Counted from the first letter of the stretch, positions 31,208-50,357 are shown. The stretch: 64,000 nucleotides of DNA from Halicephalobus mephisto (GCA_009193035.1 SWDT01000257.1:1-64000); one strand, 5' to 3'. The notes: generated by a model not told the origin, from the sequence alone. Numbers and translations: made by a program.

Positions 31208-31633
31208 CTATACAGTAACAGGAAGTTATTGTAGATTGTTGCAGTGTTTTTAGGAAGACGTATAACGAGTTATTGGAGGATCCTGTATACTATAAGCTTC
31301 AGAAGTTACGACGGCAGATTTGAAGTTTTGTAAATTCTTTTGGAAAATTTTGGATTTTCTACCGCAACTTCTGAAGCTTACAGTACACAGGATTTTTGGC
31401 AATTTGGACTCTGGATTTCATTGGGAAAATTTTAAGTCATTAAGGAATTCTGTGTGTTGTCTGCTCTAGAAGTTATGCCAAAAAATTCAGTTTTTTATAA
31501 AATTCAATATTTTAGAAAGCTTTGATTTTTTCGGCATAACTTTTGAAGTGAAAGGTACACAGAATTCAGATAACTTATTATACTCCTATTTAAAAGTAGT
31601 TTAACAATCTACAGTGATTTTTGTTACTGTAGA
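31208..31633. repeat. Foldback repeats of the ACAGTAA family
   Basis: The outer ends ATACAGTAACAGGAAGTTAT and TTTTTGTTACTGTAGAG are inverted. Inside are two palindromes: 31276-31395 (GTATACTATAAGCTTCAGAAGTTAC / AACTTCTGAAGCTTACAGTA) and 31460-31570 (TCTAGAAGTTATGCC / GGCATAACTTTTGAAG). Same family as 7585-8205 and 48318-48593. Confidence 0.75.
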
Positions 31634-33560
31634 GTAAAGTACCTACGATCAGTGCTTTTAAAATTATCGATCATACTGTAGTACGATTCTACTAGGGTAC
31701 AACTTCACCTGTTGGGAGTACTTATTGTATGTTATTTTGTCTTCTAAGTACTCCAATTACCCAAATTTAGAATTGACCATAATAATTGTCGGGTGGAAAA
31801 CAGAAGCATAATGGTAATCTTTACTCGAAGAATAAGATACAATTTATATTTTCTCCCACACAAGATAACCGAAAGTGTCACTTATAACATACAATATCCC
31901 ACGTTCCCTGATATTCAGGCTGTCGCTTCTGGTTTTTTTTAGTCTAGTTTTCCAGCCTAACAGTAACAGAATCAGATAATGAAGAATAATTTTAAATTTT
32001 TCAATATCCTCGTAAAAATAAAAACTTTAATTTTCTCATTTTTATGTTAAAAAGATCATTATTCAGGGATCTACTACAGTAATAGTCGGATTGTGGAAGA
32101 TAATTCGGGAAATTTCGAATTCTACGGAGATTGCTCAGTATTCCGCTATTGCTTTTAAATCTGACTATAAAAGAAAGACAAACGACCATTTTAAAAAATA
32201 TATTTCCCTTCGAAAAAGTAGCTCGTCAAGTCCGCGTTGATTGTGTCGAATTTGAACATTGCTTCCGGAGGATGTCGTCTTTGCTAATGCTAAATCGAGC
32301 GCAACTCACTTATTTCTGTTTTTTCGTTTTCAGGATTCTGGAGCAAAAGAACGTTCCAGAATTGCTCTTTATTCAGAAACAAAGTTATTCTTTAACAAAA
32401 AATTTTCAATAACAATTTTTGTCATCATTCAAAAAAAAAAATATAGATTGTTCGAAAAAAAAAGTTTTTTAGTCGATGGTTTAACGCTATGGATAAATCT
32501 TATTTCTTGGATTATTCCCTGTTGGCAGCTCAATTTTGAAGAAAAAATATGTTTTTTAAATTTAGGAAATTAAAATAATAATTGTAAATTGACATATCGA
32601 TTTTTGGACAGCTGTAAAATTCCAAGTTTGTCCTGTTTCCAGAGATAACTGTACGACTTTCCGGTCCATGAGACACGATCCCGGTCTCCTCGAAACGTGT
32701 TTTTGGTTTTTCTGGTTGTCTTGACATTTTTTAATTTTAAAATTTCTACCAATTAATAAAAAAAAATTTTTTAGTTAAATTTTTAAATTTCTACCAATTA
32801 ATAAAGAAAAATTTTTCAGTTAAATTTTTAAATTTCTACCAATTAATAAAGAAAAATTTTTTAGTTAAATTTTTAAAATTTCCACTAATTAATAAAGAAA
32901 AATTTTTTACTTTAATTTTTAAATTTTTTTTTGGTTGAATTTTATAAAAAATTGATTTTTAATTTTATAGGAAAATTAGTTTTATAAAATATTTATAACT
33001 AGGAAAATTGATTTTTAATTATAAAAGTTTTTTAGAAAATTTTGTTTTTAGTTTTATAAAATACTTATAATTATAACTTTATAAAAAAAATTAATTTTTA
33101 ATTACGAAAATTTAAAATTTTTTATTTTATAAAAAAAAATTAATTTTTTTAAAGATTTTTTTGATTAATTTTTTAATTTTATAGAAAAATTTACTTTTTA
33201 AAATTTTTTATTTTATTAAAAAGTAATTTTTTTAACTTTTACTAATTAGAAAAAATTTTTAATTTTGTAGAAATTTTTTTTGGATTTTAGTAATGAAAAA
33301 AAATTTGGGTGTTTGATTTAATAAAAAATTATTTTTTAAATTGATCTAGGATAGAACGGATTTATTGATAACATGTGCGTTTTTAAGTTTTGGATGCCAG
33401 ACAGCGGAAAAACGTCCGTACGTGTAAGAATCAAGCCAATAGAGAATAAGTAAAGAGCTGGGCTGGACACTTTTTGAAGACAGGAGTGCACTAGACCCTC
33501 TTTGCCAATACCAGTGACGCCCTTTCGTTGCTTCTGGCAATCTATTTCACTATTTTTAAT
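31634..33560. other. Spacer with unresolved coding-like patches and A+T repeats
   Basis: 32050-32390 has good-looking acceptors on both strands (plus at 32332, minus near 32172), and short frames are open both ways; I could not build a phase-consistent gene. 32740-32930 repeats AAATTTCTACCAATTAATAA about four times. 32930-33330 is low-complexity A+T. 33345-33545 is a less A+T-rich patch open on minus for 64 codons without a recognisable product. Confidence 0.35.
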
Positions 33561-33994
33561 GCAAGCATAGTTTTGCGGTCTTGAAAAAAAGAAAAATTTT
33601 TAACTGGGAGCAATCCCCAACGGCATTCCGTGTGGGAACCTCCTTCTTTTTTTTTTTTTACTTGTATGTCTTATCGTTGAATATTGAAGTTACGCTTTGG
33701 GGAGGCCAAACATGCCATGTTTTAAAAAAAATTGAGCAAAAGAAACTGACTGCTTCAATGAATATAGACATGGCTCTTGGGCGTTGTCGTTGTTGCCGAG
33801 GCCGACGGCATTCCGGATGCCTTTTCGGCAACGCTACTGCCAACATGGGGTTCAACAATGTAATTTTCATGGATAAGAAAAAATGTCCTATGCGTTTTGC
33901 TCTTGAAGCATCTTTTTCTTCAAGAACTCGCTAAAACGTTTTTTGAATGTAAATCAGTGCTTAAATTTTTAAAAAAACTAAAAATTTAAAATAT
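33561..33994. other. Open frames on both strands, unresolved
   Basis: A 117-codon plus frame (33581-33934) and a minus frame are both open. The plus frame includes GRCRCCRGRRHSGC, looks low in structure and starts amid A-rich sequence. The motif ACGGCATTCCG occurs twice (33620 and 33808). I cannot assign strand or product. Confidence 0.3.
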
Positions 33995-34250
33995 TTTTTA
34001 ATTTTCAACCAATATTTCCATGATTTCCTTTATTGTTAAGTGGAAAAATTGGCATGTTTTTTTATTTATGACAAATTTTCCAAAATTTCCTTTATTGCTA
34101 AATGGAAAAACTGGCATATGAATTATGACAAATTTTCCAAAGTTTCCTTTATTGTTAGGTGGAAAGACTGGCATATTTCTGACTTGTGACAAATTTTCCT
34201 TTATTGTTAAGTGAAAAAACTGGCAGATTTTTGACTTATGACAAATTTTC
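33995..34250. repeat. Tandem repeat, about 60 bp unit, about 4 copies
   Basis: Units share TTTCCTTTATTGTTAAGTGG, AAAAACTGGCAT and GACTTATGACAAATTTTCC. The 88-codon minus frame across it is repeat-derived. Confidence 0.85.
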
Positions 34251-34427
34251 CGAAAACTTGCCAAACTTGTCCGATTTTTCGAGACTTAAAAATTTTTTTT
34301 AAAAATATATAAAAAAAATATTTTAAAATTATTTTTACTTTTGAAAATTTAAAAAAAAATACTTTGCAAAAAATCTGAAAACTTTTCTGGGCAAACAACT
34401 CGCCAAACAAGACTTCCACGGCCAATA

Positions 34428-34583
34428 ATGGAGGCCAGTCAGTCACACATCGTGCTCACTGCCGGTGTATGCGCAAACCAACGCACAATGTCTACCATGC
34501 GAGAATGTTTCGATCGGTTTTCCCGCCGTAAACCTTATTTTTTCGTTTTTTCTATTACTATCAATTTGTTTTATCATTATTGA
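34428..34583 (+). other. Small ORF in a unique island upstream of the Ca2+ ATPase gene
   Basis: ATG at 34428 opens 51 codons (starting MEASQSHIVLTAGVCANQRT) to TGA. The first two thirds lie in an unusually G+C-rich, non-repetitive patch. It may be an independent micro-ORF, or a leader exon of the downstream gene with a donor at the CCGCC/GTAAAC site. No homology recognised. Confidence 0.25.
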
Positions 34584-34674
34584 AAAAAACTCTGTGTAAA
34601 AAAATCTGGAGAAAATCCTATATAAAGAAATCTGAAAAAGATTCTATATAAGAAAATCTAAGAACTCTATATAA

Positions 34675-35010
34675 AACTTGGTTTTCATATATCAAAATCC
34701 AAGTTCTATATATAAATTCCAATTTCCATATATCGAAATTTAATTTTCATATATAAATTTCAGTTTTTATATATCAAAATTTAATTTTCATATATCAAAA
34801 TTTAATTTTCATATATCGAAATTTAATTTTCATATATAAATTTCAATTTTCATATATCGAAATTTAGTTTTTATATATTAAGACTTAACTTTCATATATC
34901 AGATTTTAATTTTTATGTATAAATTTTAGTTTTTATGCATTGAAATTTAACTTTCATATATAAATTTCAGTTTCTACATCACAAAATCTGATTTTCATAT
35001 GTCGAATTCA
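34675..35010. repeat. Tandem repeat, about 30 bp unit, TTTCATATATCAAAATTTAA
   Basis: About eleven imperfect units alternate CATATATCAAAATTTAATTT with CATATATAAATTTCAATTTT. No coding potential. Confidence 0.88.
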
Positions 35011-36348
35011 ACTTTTATAAAACTTTATCCACCTTGTTTGTCTAACCCGTGGATCTGCAAAACGATTTCTGTTCCTTTGTTCGCAAATTTTATTTGTTAG
35101 CATCCGTGTTTACGAAAGCTCTACTTGTTTTTTCTTTTCGTTCAATAATGCATCTCATATTTTATTCCTCAATCAAAAAATCATCGTTTATCCAAAGTTA
35201 ACGAATATGCCAGACGGGTCTGTCCGCTGTTCGGGAATTATTTTTTGGGAATTTGGAAAGCATATGTTGAAAATAAATAATTTTTAATAGTTTTTAAAAA
35301 TCATGAAATTTATTTAAAATTTTCGCTGTACTTAATTTGAAAATCTGGTTTTGATTTTTTACGTTAATTGGTTTTAATCAAAAAAGACCAAACCACAATT
35401 TGTAAAAAATGAAACTTCCAGTCTAAAAATTAAAAAACTGAAATTTTGAAACTAAAAATTAAAAAAATTAAATTTTCTAAAAGTTGAGTTTCTAAACTAA
35501 AAATTAAATTTTCTGGATTTTAAAATTTAAAAAAAAAATAAAAATTTCAAAATTATTTTAAAAAAAAGTAAAAATTTCAAAATTATTTTTAAAAAAATAA
35601 AATTATTTAAAAAAAAGTAAAAATTTCAAAATTATTTAAATAAAATAAAATTTTCGAAATTATTTTTAAAAAAATAAAAAATTTTTAACTTGGAACTTTT
35701 TCTTTAAATTAAGGTTTTTGAATTTTCAATGTTTACTTGACGTCAAAGAAATCTTAATTTTTAAAGTTCTTAGATATTCAAGATGGCCAAAAAGACAAAA
35801 GGGAATATCTGGCATAGTTTGCGCTAAATCCAAAGTTATATTTTTCGTTGTCTTTGCTTTCTGCATTGCCCAGAGCAGGCTAGGAGGAGATGTCATTTAT
35901 CCACTTTGTTGAGCCTATCATCACTGAAGAGAAAGCATTTGCTTTCCTAGGTTTTGAAAAAGCGAAACGCGCACTTTCATCTTCGTCAGTAACTTTTTTC
36001 ATTCACCAAGTAACTAATCGAAGGACTTAATTTGCTTTCATCCCGCCGCTAGTGTTTTCCCCCCGACTCCCTATGCATGCGGCAACTCTGTCCTCGACAC
36101 TAATCTTGCTGGAATAGTCCTTGAAGCAGGGATTCCTAGTGTCAGGATTGGAAATCGGAATTTTCGCGCTGAGACATGAAGGTCATAATTTTGTTTCAAA
36201 AAAGTTCTACCAATTTAGGTAATGGAATATTAGCTTTTGCAAAAACACCCCGTTTGTCTTGGAAAGAAAAGTCCAAATTTTAATCTCGAACTTGGACCGT
36301 CGATTCTGTAAAGTAGATTACTGATTTTTATGAATAAAGAAATATGAG
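35011..36348. other. Upstream region of the Ca2+ ATPase gene, unresolved islands
   Basis: 35390-35700 is low-complexity A+T. 35726-35896 contains a 56-codon minus frame (starting MTSPPSLLWAMQKAKTTKNI) overlapping a plus frame. 35870-36180 is the most G+C-rich non-exonic patch hereabouts (GTTTTCCCCCCGACTCCC), open in several frames. Promoter or leader-exon sequence of the 37681 gene is plausible, but nothing decides it. Confidence 0.35.
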
Positions 36349-36419
36349 CTTTTGATCGGGAATTGAACCCAGGTCTCACGCGTGACGGTCACGCACAGCA
36401 TCCACTGCGCTACCAAAGA
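36349..36419 (-). other. tRNA-like sequence, degenerate
   Basis: On the minus strand: TCTTTGG and TCAAAAG ends (partly paired), A-box-like TAGCGCAGTGG, B box GGTTCAATTCC, and a T stem TGGG/CCCG. The anticodon region GCGTGACCGTCACGC folds into too tight a hairpin for a normal 7-base loop and lacks U33. It has the same length (71) and layout as 23269-23339, so both probably derive from one tRNA-like family or SINE head. Confidence 0.5.
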
Positions 36420-37610
36420 AACCGATACTTTATTTCGAAATTTGTTTTGTTAGTTTAATTTTATGCTTTTTTGCAAAGGTATTGATCAAATTTAAAGTCC
36501 AAATTTTCACCTCAAACTGATTTATAACTTTGATAAGACGGAGCGCAGTCTTTTGATAATCTTCTGTAGACATCGCTTTCTTGATTTCGAACCTTATGTA
36601 GGGAATTAGTCACTATCGATCCATCGTTGGGGATTTGTTATGAAGATATCGGAAATTGTAACATGACCAGATGGATGCTCGAATAAGTCCACTTTTTGTT
36701 GGAAATAGATGTAGAGTGACAAAATTCCATTGAAACGAAATAACGTTGATTATCAGAGGGTTTGAAAGGAATTTAATTCTATTTTAATTCATACAAATTA
36801 GAAAAACGAAATAACGATTTCCCGCGTTTCGAAAGAATTTTATTTTTTTCGTTTTTAATTTTCATCCATATATCAAAACCCTACTAAATTCGAATATCAA
36901 CTGTTTCGAAATGAAATTTAACCTTATTTTTTGTTTTAATTCATATATGGAGATTTTACTAAAATTAAATTCCATTGATTTCCCAAATGTCGAGACGAAA
37001 TTTAACTTTATTTTTTTCATTTTCCGACTTTGTTCTACATATTAATTCTATTAAAACCAAATTCATTGATTCCCAAGTCTCGAGGAAAAATTTAATTCGA
37101 TTTTAATCCATATATGAAAATCTCGCCAGAACAGCGTGCTGTTGATTTTGCGGGTCTCGAGACGAAAATTAATGAAATTTCTTTAAATTTTTGTTTTCGA
37201 CTTTTGTACCTAAATTCCCACTCTTCCTCCTTCGGTTCTTATATTCCTATTTTTGTAACTTTCTGCAGTCTGAACTCCTGTATTTTTCTGTTTGTGTTAG
37301 TTTCTGATTATCGAGAGGATATATTTATGACTTTTAAAGCGTCTTTCCGAATGTTTACTCAGGAACAGAAAAGTCAAGTATTTACGTGTGGCCATCCTTT
37401 CGCACCTTTTTCTGGTGTTTGATCGTCACTACACTTTTATTTTTACATGCTAACTACAAATTTAACTCTTCGCCCCCGTTATAATTAGATCTAGCGCTCG
37501 TGACGTAATTAACTCTAATCAGTTATCAGTACACCGATAGCACTATGTTATTGATTTAAATTCCGATTCATGAGGTTTTTGCGCTTTATCGTTGATATAT
37601 TTGTTTTCAG
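36420..37610. other. Immediate upstream region of the Ca2+ ATPase gene
   Basis: Mostly unique sequence, including TTCATATATGG-type fragments near 36870, 36940 and 37105. The 102-codon plus frame at 37114-37422 has no homology I recognise and no splice link. No clear TATA box. Confidence 0.4.
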
Positions 37611-37680
37611 AGCTTTGCGTCTATGCCGAAAACGACTGTGTAGGCGCTTTGAACATCTTTATCGTGGCTAAGAACAAACC
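37611..37680 (+). promoter_or_regulatory. 5' leader of the Ca2+ ATPase mRNA with a short uORF
   Basis: ATTTGTTTTCAG at 37599-37610 is a strong acceptor, either for a distant leader exon or for spliced-leader addition. The 70-base leader contains a complete upstream ORF, ATG at 37623 to TAG ending 37643 (MPKTTV), before the main ATG at 37681. It could reduce translation of the main frame. Confidence 0.6.
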
Positions 37681-44827
<7,147 letters not shown>

Positions 44828-45381
44828 TTGGGTTATCATCCCTGAATTAGCAATCTTTCTTGTGATTCTCCACTTACAACTGCCACTTTTAATGTCCTTC
44901 TCTTTTACTCATTTGACTGAGTTTTTACTTTTGCACTTTGACTTTTTTCATTAAACCATTGTTTTGGTAGTCTCGTTCCTAGTTTCACAGGTCCAGATAT
45001 TGACGGGTACTTCTTTTGCCAAATGTCATGAGATTCAAGCTAGTTCTATCCCAGGCTGCCAACCAGTACCGCTAAATCCTCTGATGGCTTATTACTGTCG
45101 TTTCGAATCCTTGCCCTGAGTATATTCCAAGCCAAAAGGCCTAATAATGTCTCTTTCCGGTGAATAGCATTTACTACAGTGTTACCCTCCTAAATTGCCT
45201 TTATTAGTGAATGGTTACAGTTAGGTTTGATATTAGGATAGCGCTTATCATTCACTAATGTAACTTTTTGTATTAGTTGCCTCAAATGTACTACTTTACA
45301 ATCTTTCGTTCTGTTCTACATAGGTTTTTTTAATTTTTAATTGTCGTCAAATGATCAATAGATTTTTTTGGGACATTTTTA

Positions 45382-45387
45382 AATAAA
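45382..45387 (+). promoter_or_regulatory. Candidate poly(A) signal for the short PMCA form
   Basis: AATAAA 555 bases after the stop codon at 44827. The intervening sequence is moderately complex and non-repetitive, consistent with a 3' UTR. Confidence 0.4.
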
Positions 45388-45635
45388 ATTTGTGCAAAAA
45401 TACTGTTAATTGCAAGAAGGTATGATATATGTCTTGTTTGATTGAGTGAAGTTCTGTGTGCTTGTTTCTTTTGTCTGTTCTTTGTTTCTGAAGCACTAGT
45501 TTGGCACTGTTCCATGAGTTGCACAACTGCACTTCACTTTGTGGATTACATAATTCTTATGTTTTACAGTGTTTTTCACAATAGAAATGCACATGAAATT
45601 CATTTGTTTTATTTACAGTATGGTTTATAATTTTT

Positions 45636-45800
45636 TAATTGTTGGTTGTAATTTGGTTTGTTATACAGTAGTAAGAAGGTACTGTATATTGTTGGAATTT
45701 TAAAAATACTTTGTAGAATTTATATTTTGGAAATTTCTGCTTTGGAAATTATATTTGGGATGTATTACAACCAATAGTTTTAAAAATTATGAATTTTACT
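45636..45800. repeat. Small foldback repeat of the ACAGTA family
   Basis: GTTGGTTGTAATTTGGTTTG near the left end is inverted as GTATTACAACCAATAGTTTT near the right. TTATACAGTAGTAAGAAGGT matches the ends of the elements at 7585 and 31208. It lies in the intron leading to the alternative PMCA tail. Confidence 0.6.
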
Positions 45801-46018
45801 GTATAACTCATAAAAGAAGGGTATCTAATATCACATATGAGAATTTGTTAGTTTAGTTTTTTTTTAAATCTTGTCGGTCCTTTGTATTAAAATTATTAAT
45901 TATTTAGATTTGAATCTAATCTAAAAAAAATACTTCCCCTACAATTAAATTTTTATGTAATATTATTGGAAATTATTACTTTGGAGTACACACAGTGTTG
46001 GTTTTGTTATGGTTACAG

Positions 46019-47307
46019 GTTATCGGCGGTGACCGTTCCGATCATCTCATTCCGGTTCCGCATAGTTCAGCGCCAACAGATCAAGCAGTAAGCAAAAATG
46101 AATCAAAAGTTTTAAAAACTATCTTATCCCACACTCACCAATTTTTCCTTTTTTCGTTTTTTTATTTTAGCTGCCGAGAAATGTAAAAATTTTGCTTTTG
46201 GTGTTGTGTTGTGGATCGTTTTTTGTTTATTTTTATTTTTATTTTTTTGATGATGTGGAAAATTAGGCTATGTTCCAAGCCTTCCTTTGGGTAATTTATT
46301 AAATTTGAATCTATAATATTATAGATTTTGATGTGTTAGAGTGTTGCTTTTTTCACTAACTTATCTGATAGTCACGTTTGATCACTTGAATATTTAATCT
46401 AATTGCTGGCAGCACATTTAATAAATAACTTTTGTCGTGTCTGTTAACAAGTTAAAAAATTTGCTCTGCATTAGCGTTTGTTTCATTTTTTTTGTACTTT
46501 CATTTGAGAATTTGTATGGGTCTCGACGGGTATTTCTCCAAATTGGAAATATAGAAAGAGAAGATCAACAATAGCGGATAAAGGTAGTAGTATTAAAAGT
46601 AATTGTGGTAATTAAATTTTTAATTGATGTTGTTTCGTGATTATGGCACTGAAATTCGCTGCTTGCACCAAAGTGTGGAAATATAAACTATCTACCCTCC
46701 ATTTAGGTATGCTGTAGATTACTGTATGCGCTTTTTCTTATTTATTACTCGGCAAATTTTAAACACACCACAGCTTTTGTTATTTTTTTCTGATAGTTTT
46801 TTTAAAATCTTTTGTCAAATTTGATAAACAAAGGCTTTCGGTGTTGATGCAAAATTTATAAAAGAAATTTGAAAAATAACTACTACCTTTGTTCGACGGT
46901 TGGTTTTTTCTTTTTTTACCTTTTTTGTAATAAATCCGATAGCCGTTTAACAAATTGACAATTGATGAGCTTTTGTTTTTAATTATTTTTTATTATATTT
47001 CTAAAATTAACGTTGTTTGGTGTTCGGTTTTTTTTGTGAAACAAAAATTTTACCCGATGCAGCTTTTGAGCTATGTCCTTCCAGATCCGCGTCGTTAAAG
47101 CCTTCCAAGCAGGGCTGGATCGACGGGAACCTTCATTGAGTGGTCCAAGTGCCTCCAGACTTCGAGAAATTAGTCGACAACTTAAGCTTCAAGTTGAACA
47201 AGAAGGTGATTTTTAAGGTTTAGAGATTTTATTAAAATGGGAGATTTTTAGGATTGAATAGATCGAGATCCCACTCTCGGCAAAATGAAGCTGTGTCATC
47301 GCTATAA
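46019..47307 (+). CDS. Alternative C-terminal exons of the PMCA gene
   Basis: Three exons, 46019-46087, 47085-47205 and 47252-47307, can replace the terminal exon at 44378. The upstream exon (to 43625) ends in phase 0, as required. They encode VIGGDRSDHLIPVPHSSAPT, then a second calmodulin-binding segment IRVVKAFQAGLDRREPSLSG and a basic helix (RLREISRQLKLQVEQE), then GLNRSRSHSRQNEAVSSL and TAA. IRVVKAF parallels IRVVNAF of vertebrate PMCAs, and LRVVRAF in the other tail. The 69-base exon is phase 0-0 and may be a cassette. The C-terminus SSL fits a class I PDZ ligand, which the other tail (TADV) lacks. Protein length with this tail and all upstream cassettes is 1196. A poly(A) signal follows at 47597-47602. 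Confidence 0.85.
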
Positions 47308-47596
47308 CTGCTATCGTTCTCTTATTTATCGAAAACAGTTGATGCCAAATCAAAACTTCAATACGTTTGTCAGAAATAGTTTTGCAGAAAATACTGAGTA
47401 ATCTTACTCGACTGTAGAATTAGATTTATTATTTGCATCAAAGAAACTGCCTTGAAATCCATCCGTAACTTGATAACATAGAAAATCTTTGCAAAGTTCT
47501 TATTGATTTATATAAACCTTGCCGATATTAAGTGGCACACTTTTTGTGAATTTCATCTATCCGTTAAAGTTATTTTTTTGTTTAAATTTTTTGGAG

Positions 47597-47602
47597 AATA
47601 AA
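47597..47602 (+). promoter_or_regulatory. Poly(A) signal of the long PMCA form
   Basis: AATAAA 290 bases beyond the stop codon of the alternative tail, followed by T-rich sequence. Confidence 0.5.
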
Positions 47603-48317
47603 AGTTTTTTGAAAAATGGAGATTTTTGATATTGTTGATTTTTATATAAATGAGGATTTAAGGAATTTTATTTTGTTGGAAAATAAAGATAAAAATGATA
47701 AATAATTTTAACATTGTGTATTTTTTAATTTTTAAAATGATAAATATTGTATGAGGTATTTTTTTGGAGATGTTAAAAAAATTATTTTTTTCGAAAATGT
47801 TTTAAAATTTTAGAAATTGCATTTTTTATTTTATAAATTAAAATTTTTTGAAAATGTTGGAAAAAAAATTTTAAATTAAATTTTTTCGAAGATGTTTTAA
47901 AATTTAAAAAATTTTATTTTTTATTTTTTTAAATTATATTAAATTTTTTCGAAGATGCTTTAAAATTTTATTTTTTTTTAAATTAAAATATAATTTTTAA
48001 ATTTTTAAACATCTTTGAAAAAATTCATTTTTTATTTTTTTAAATTAAAATAAATTTTTTCAAAGATGTTAGTGAAAAAAAATTCGTAGGTTGTTTTGAT
48101 TAAGAATCTGGAAATGGAACCATCAAATTTTATTTAAAACAAAGTCAGACATCTGGTTCTAGACAACTTCTTAAAACTGACATTTGTAAGTTTCCTTTGA
48201 TTTGATCTGGAATAAATTTAGGATATTTCAAAAATTCAGTTTTCGTTTATTGGATTTGTTTTAGTGATATCTACAGTATACTGGAGAATTTCGAAATTAT
48301 TAAATTTAGTTTTTTTG
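47603..48317. other. A+T-rich spacer between PMCA and TWK genes
   Basis: Low-complexity runs of AAATTTTTTCGAAGATGTTT variants (47780-48070), then ordinary A+T-rich sequence. No gene seen. Confidence 0.55.
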
Positions 48318-48593
48318 ATTCTGCAGTAATAGTAAAGTGTTTTAGATTACTAGAATCTCCTCACTAAGACCTACAATATAAGCTACTAAAAGTTACTGTA
48401 TACCGTATGACTAAAAAGTTACAGCGGGAAATTTGAATTTTTTTTCGTGCAAAATTTCGCTTTAAAAAATTCGAATTTCCCGCCGTAACTTTTTAGTCAT
48501 ACAGTATACAGTGATTTTTAATAACTTAAATTTTAAATCCAATTGAGAGGATTCTAGTAAGCTGAAATACTTTACTATTACTGTAGAATTTAA
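48318..48593. repeat. Foldback repeat of the ACAGTAA family
   Basis: ATTCTGCAGTAATAGTAAAG at the left end is the inverse of CTTTACTATTACTGTAGAAT at the right. Arms run about 48318-48460 and 48480-48593, with centre GGGAAATTTGAA / TTCGAATTTCCC. Near-perfect pairing suggests recent origin. Confidence 0.88.
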
Positions 48594-49440
48594 AAAACCA
48601 ATTTAAAAAATTTCGAAATTTTACTAAATTGTACTTTTTTAAAATTGAGTTGAAAGTAAAGCAATAGTACGTGCTCCGGGTTAGATGTAACTTTGACTTA
48701 TATTCAGTATCGATATTTTTTAAAGAATTTACTACAGTATAATCCGTAATTTCGAAATTATTGATTTTTAATTTTTTTAAAAGTGTTGTAATTTTTTGAA
48801 ACAGGATTTTCAAAAATGCCATTGATAGTTCGTATTGTAGATGATAATCTGAGAATTCTAATAACATGTAATGCTTTTCTATTACTGCATAAGAAAAAAA
48901 ATTACATCGAAAAATTCTAAATTTCTGGACTATACTGTAATTAGTTTACAGATTTCATAATTTTTGGACTATACTGTAATTTATTTACAGATTTCATAAT
49001 TTCTGGACTATACTGTAATTTATTTACAGATTTCATAATTTCTGGACTATACTGTAATTTGTTTAGAAATTATATAATTTCTGGACTATACTGTAATTAG
49101 TTTACAGATTACATAATTTCTGAACCAGAATTTTTAGGGATTTCATTAATAATTCAAACTTTAGACCACACTATGTCGGTGTTAAAAATGTACAGTATCT
49201 TGCTATTACTGTATAATGAAAAATTTACAATTGATAATTTTAAACTTGCGGATTAAAATGGAATTTTTTCTGTAAATGTGTCATAACTTTTGAACTAGAG
49301 ATTTTAAGTATTTCATTGATAATTTAAATTCCAGACTCTATTATGGGGATTTTGAAACTGTATAGTACTTTTCTATTTTCTTTATAAGAAAATTATAATC
49401 AATATTTTTAAATTTATGGGCCATTTTCGTGAAAAATGAC
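48594..49440. repeat. 38-bp tandem repeat and flanking A+T sequence
   Basis: 48930-49110 has five units of TTTCTGGACTATACTGTAAT plus TTATTTACAGATTTCATAA. The 113-codon minus frame at 48526-48867 overlaps the foldback element and is not accepted. Confidence 0.8.
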
Positions 49441-50357
49441 GTCTAATTTTCCGTAAAACAATGGCCAGCTTGTTCTCGATATTGGTGAGTCAAAAATATG
49501 CCCTAACCTTCTAGTTTTTGTTTTCCTAAAACGGTGCCATTTTAGGAAAAATAAAACTATGGAATAACTGGCTCAATCGAATTTATGGACCTTGTCATTG
49601 TTGCCTGAGGGCAAATTGAAAAAAGACAATTGACTGGTCGAGTAAATTATTCATTATTTCAGATGCCATTGTAATCGTCGAATATTTTTGAATTTTATTA
49701 TTTTAGATATTTTTGATTTTTGAAAACATTTTTTACATCCGGATTGTCTCTAGAATTTCGCGAAGGAAACTGTAAAGTACCCCCTCCCCCGGAAGAAACC
49801 CCATTTCCTGATTTTGAACGTTTTTTGGTTCATTAAAAGTTTTAATTTTTTTTAAACTAAATTACCAAATTTCGTTTTTTTTCAATTTTAAAGACCATTT
49901 TTGAAAATTCAATTTTAAAAAATAAAAAAAACATTAATTTATAAAATATGAAAAAAATTATTAATTTAATTAAAAAATAAAATTACCAAATTTTCGTTTT
50001 TTTTCAATTTTAAAGACCATTTTTGAAAATTCAATTTTAAAAAATAAAAAAACGTTAATTTATAAAAATAAAAAAATTACAGTAACCTTAGAAAATTTTA
50101 ATTTTTTTAAATTTTTTAATAAAGAACTTTGAAAATAAAAAATTACAATAACTTTGGAAATTTAAATTTTGCAAAAATATTTCAAAAAAAAATAAGTTTT
50201 ATCAATTAAATTGGAAAATTAAATTTATTTTAAAAAATTTAAATTTAAAATCCCAAGACGAAATTTGAATTTTGAATTTAAATTTTTTAATTTGAACTTT
50301 GGAAATTTAAAAAATATTTTTAAAATTTAAAATTAAAATTTTTCAGAAACTGGAAAA
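49441..50357. other. Region upstream of the TWK start, possible leader exons
   Basis: 49440-49680 is unique and less A+T-rich; it holds a short ATG frame followed by a perfect donor (MASLFSIL then GTGAGT). Its phase does not fit the exon at 50347, so it could only be a leader or an unrelated fragment. 49850-50340 is A+T low complexity with a 125-base duplication. TTTTTCAG at 50339-50346 is the acceptor before the TWK start. Confidence 0.4.

Noticed and set aside
33581..33934. 117-codon plus frame
   Set aside because: The minus strand is equally open, it begins in A-rich sequence, contains a poly-Phe run from poly(T), and no domain is recognisable. Left unresolved rather than called.
49461..49500. 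MASLFSIL exon as the true first TWK coding exon
   Set aside because: It ends in phase 0, while the exon at 50347 would need a phase-1 donor to stay in frame through its ATG; joining the two creates an early stop.
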